DNA of 64,000 nucleotides, taken from NCBI RefSeq assembly GCF_000620145.1, contig NZ_JHVM01000015.1, forward strand, positions 35,131-99,130, in the 5' to 3' direction. The notes under the pieces are model-generated. The model saw only the letters and a list, made by a program, of their open reading frames with translations, searched no databases and was not told the origin of the DNA. Shown one piece after another: positions 62,661 through 64,000 of the stretch. Origin of the DNA: Deefgea rivuli DSM 18356 (GTDB lineage Bacteria > Pseudomonadota > Gammaproteobacteria > Burkholderiales > Chitinibacteraceae). The position numbers and the translations under genes are program-made. How positions within the stretch are numbered: the first letter of the stretch is position 1; each line of letters opens with the position of its first letter.

Positions 62661-63496
62661 TGACACTACCTCCCCAGCATTTGATTGCCGCCAACGTCGC
62701 CGTCGCTTTGAGCGAGGATATCGGCGATTGCGATTGGACCGCGCAGCTGATTCCTGCAACACAAAGCAGCGTGGCGCGGATTGTATTGCGTGAAAATGCG
62801 CTGATTTGCGGTCAAGCCTGGTTTAACGAAGTGTTTCGCCAAGTGGATTCCAGCGTGGCTATCACTTGGAAAGTGAAAGAAGGGGAGTATGTTAATGCAG
62901 ATACTATCCTTTGTGAGCTAGAAGGTAATACCCGTGCATTACTCACTGGCGAGCGTTCGGCGCTGAATTTTCTACAAACGTTATCGGCAGTCGCAACAGT
63001 GACGCGCCAATATGCAGACGTTGTTGCAGGCACGGCAGCGGTAGTGCACGACACGCGCAAAACCATCCCCGGCCTGCGCCGCGCGCAGAAATACGCCGTG
63101 ACGGTGGGCGGTGGTGCGAATCAACGCGTTGGCCTCTACGATGGCATCTTAATTAAAGAGAATCATATTCTCGCCGCTGGCAGTATTGCTAATGCACTGG
63201 CTACCGCGCGCGATATCGCGCCAGCCCACGTGACAATTCAAGTCGAAGTCGAAAACCTCGATGAACTCGATCAAGCGCTCAAAGCCGGAGCCACATCGGT
63301 GCTATTAGATAATATGAGTTTGGTCGATATGCGACACGCGGTAGAGCGTGCAGAAGGCAAAGCAGTGCTGGAAGCGTCTGGTGGCGTTGATTTAGATACG
63401 TTGCGCGCGATTGCAGAGACTGGGGTTGAGCGAATTTCTATCGGTAAACTCACTAAAGATATACGCGCGATTGATTTATCGATGCGATTGATCTGA
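62657..63496 (+). CDS. nadC: Nicotinate-nucleotide pyrophosphorylase (quinolinate phosphoribosyltransferase)
   Basis: 279 residues. [57 protein letters not shown] and [15 protein letters not shown], with VLLDNMS and [12 protein letters not shown] in the C-terminal barrel. It forms NaMN from quinolinate and PRPP in NAD synthesis. Overlaps the mutase gene by four bases (ATGA). Last gene before the rRNA operon. Confidence 0.95.
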   Translation: MMTLPPQHLIAANVAVALSEDIGDCDWTAQLIPATQSSVARIVLRENALICGQAWFNEVFRQVDSSVAITWKVKEGEYVNADTILCELEGNTRALLTGERSALNFLQTLSAVATVTRQYADVVAGTAAVVHDTRKTIPGLRRAQKYAVTVGGGANQRVGLYDGILIKENHILAAGSIANALATARDIAPAHVTIQVEVENLDELDQALKAGATSVLLDNMSLVDMRHAVERAEGKAVLEASGGVDLDTLRAIAETGVERISIGKLTKDIRAIDLSMRLI

Positions 63497-63522
63497 ATTT
63501 CGATGGTTTTGAATTGTTTTTA

Positions 63523-63548
63523 ACAAAGGGCGCGTTAGCGCCCTTTGT
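63523..63548 (+). terminator. Stem-loop terminator after nadC
   Basis: ACAAAGGGCGC and GCGCCCTTTGT pair perfectly around GTTA. The T-run is weak (GGTTTC). Confidence 0.7.
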
Positions 63549-63641
63549 GGTTTCTAGCGTTTGCTGCGTTTTTGTTTCAAATTGGTTTCTTTGTAAATCA
63601 ATGACTTATCGCCTTACACCCATTTTTTTTGTCGATAGGTG

Positions 63642-63670
63642 TTGACGTGTTTGGGGCTGGGGCGTATATT
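63642..63670 (+). promoter_or_regulatory. rRNA operon P1 promoter
   Basis: TTGACG (-35) and TATATT (-10) are spaced by exactly 17 bases, with a GC-containing discriminator TTCGGCC typical of stringently controlled rrn promoters. Confidence 0.8.
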
Positions 63671-63740
63671 TCGGCCTCTCTGCTGCTGACACAGCAAACG
63701 AAACAAGCAGTTTTCCAGCGAGTTTCGGTGTCTAAGCCAC

Positions 63741-63752
63741 TGATCTTTAACA
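63741..63752 (+). promoter_or_regulatory. rrn boxA antitermination element
   Basis: TGATCTTTAACA closely matches the boxA consensus TGCTCTTTAACA and sits between P1 and 16S rRNA, as expected for the Nus-factor site. Confidence 0.8.
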
Positions 63753-63915
63753 AAATACAGCCGATGAGTGTGAGTGCTTGGTTTGCCAGTCAAACAAGTG
63801 CTTACACTCTCAAAATGATCTGTTGAATGTAAATTCTTCAGGTTTGAAGTGATGTAGGAATGGCGTTAAAACCATTTCAAAAGTAAGCCAAGTTGTACAA
63901 ATTAGCACAGAGATT

Positions 63916-64000
63916 AAACGAAAGAGTTTGATCCTGGCTCAGATTGAACGCTGGCGGCATGCTTTACACATGCAAGTCGAACGGTAACAGGGAGCTTGCT
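63916..64000 (+). rRNA. rrs: 16S ribosomal RNA (5' end only)
   Basis: AGAGTTTGATCCTGGCTCAG at 63,923 is the universal 16S start region, followed by ATTGAACGCTGGCGGCATGC as in betaproteobacteria. The mature 5' end is set by analogy with E. coli. The gene runs off the window. Confidence 0.95.

Larger units (their letters stand above)
63497..63915. other. Leader region of the rRNA operon
   Basis: About 420 bases after nadC: a terminator, the rrn P1 promoter, a boxA-like antitermination site and the spacer before 16S rRNA. No protein gene is credible here. Confidence 0.75.

Noticed and set aside
1..64000. CRISPR arrays, tRNA genes, prophage or complete insertion sequences
   Set aside because: No regular direct-repeat/spacer pattern, no cloverleaf with a CCA-type end, and no transposase, integrase or phage structural gene was seen.

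Overview
The window is a bacterial chromosome segment of about 50% G+C, apart from two AT-rich stretches. The first bases of a 16S rRNA gene at the right edge, the Zn-ligand-poor DksA, the EIIA-HPr-EI fusion with a GlcNAc-type transporter, and the overall gene set suggest a betaproteobacterium of the order Neisseriales (Chitinibacter/Deefgea/Chromobacterium-like). This is inference from recognised families; no database search was possible.

Layout. 1-13 kb: a partial inositol-monophosphatase gene, small envelope and metabolic genes (hemJ, an M48 lipoprotein protease, rubredoxin, thiD), parC with a VanY-like partner, and an EAL protein. 13-28 kb: an M14 peptidase, two periplasmic binding proteins without their permeases, a soluble CZB chemoreceptor, an AT-rich HD-domain gene, parE, comM, an AlgZ/AlgR-like two-component pair, dgkA and ackA. 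28-36 kb: an orphan lipoyl-like/PSBD protein, aroG, dksA-fur, a cytochrome c, a TonB-like gene overlapping ruvC, then ruvA and ruvB. 36-44 kb: tolQRAB-pal-cpoB followed by queE, queC and mtnN. 44-45.5 kb: a two-gene ThrE exporter. 45.5-51.8 kb: an AT-rich operon for a PilY1 tip adhesin and minor pilins. 51.8-52.1 kb: an AT-rich block with five perfect DnaA boxes, a candidate replication origin. 52-64 kb: an all-plus-strand block of rbgA, zapB-like/zapA, 6S RNA, a formyl-THF cyclo-ligase, HPr, a GlcNAc PTS (EIIA-HPr-EI, a small IIB-like membrane protein and a IICBB transporter), a YheT hydrolase, a phosphohexomutase, nadC and an rRNA operon.

Structure beyond genes. Four parS-like ParB sites lie between 5.9 and 28 kb, which fits an origin-proximal location. 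At least eleven copies of a roughly 50-bp imperfect hairpin repeat sit in intergenic gaps across the whole window, sometimes supplying a stop codon or ribosome binding site to a neighbour. A second family, inverted repeats built on GTCCACGAAAAACACGAAA, occurs five or six times. A single element of about 143 bp with terminal inverted repeats lies between dgkA and a membrane-protein gene.

The most unusual protein-level observation is in the PTS region: the same cysteine-less IIB-like domain, with Ala in place of the phosphorylated Cys and one extra residue, occurs both as the C-terminal domain of the transporter and as a separate membrane-anchored protein encoded just upstream.
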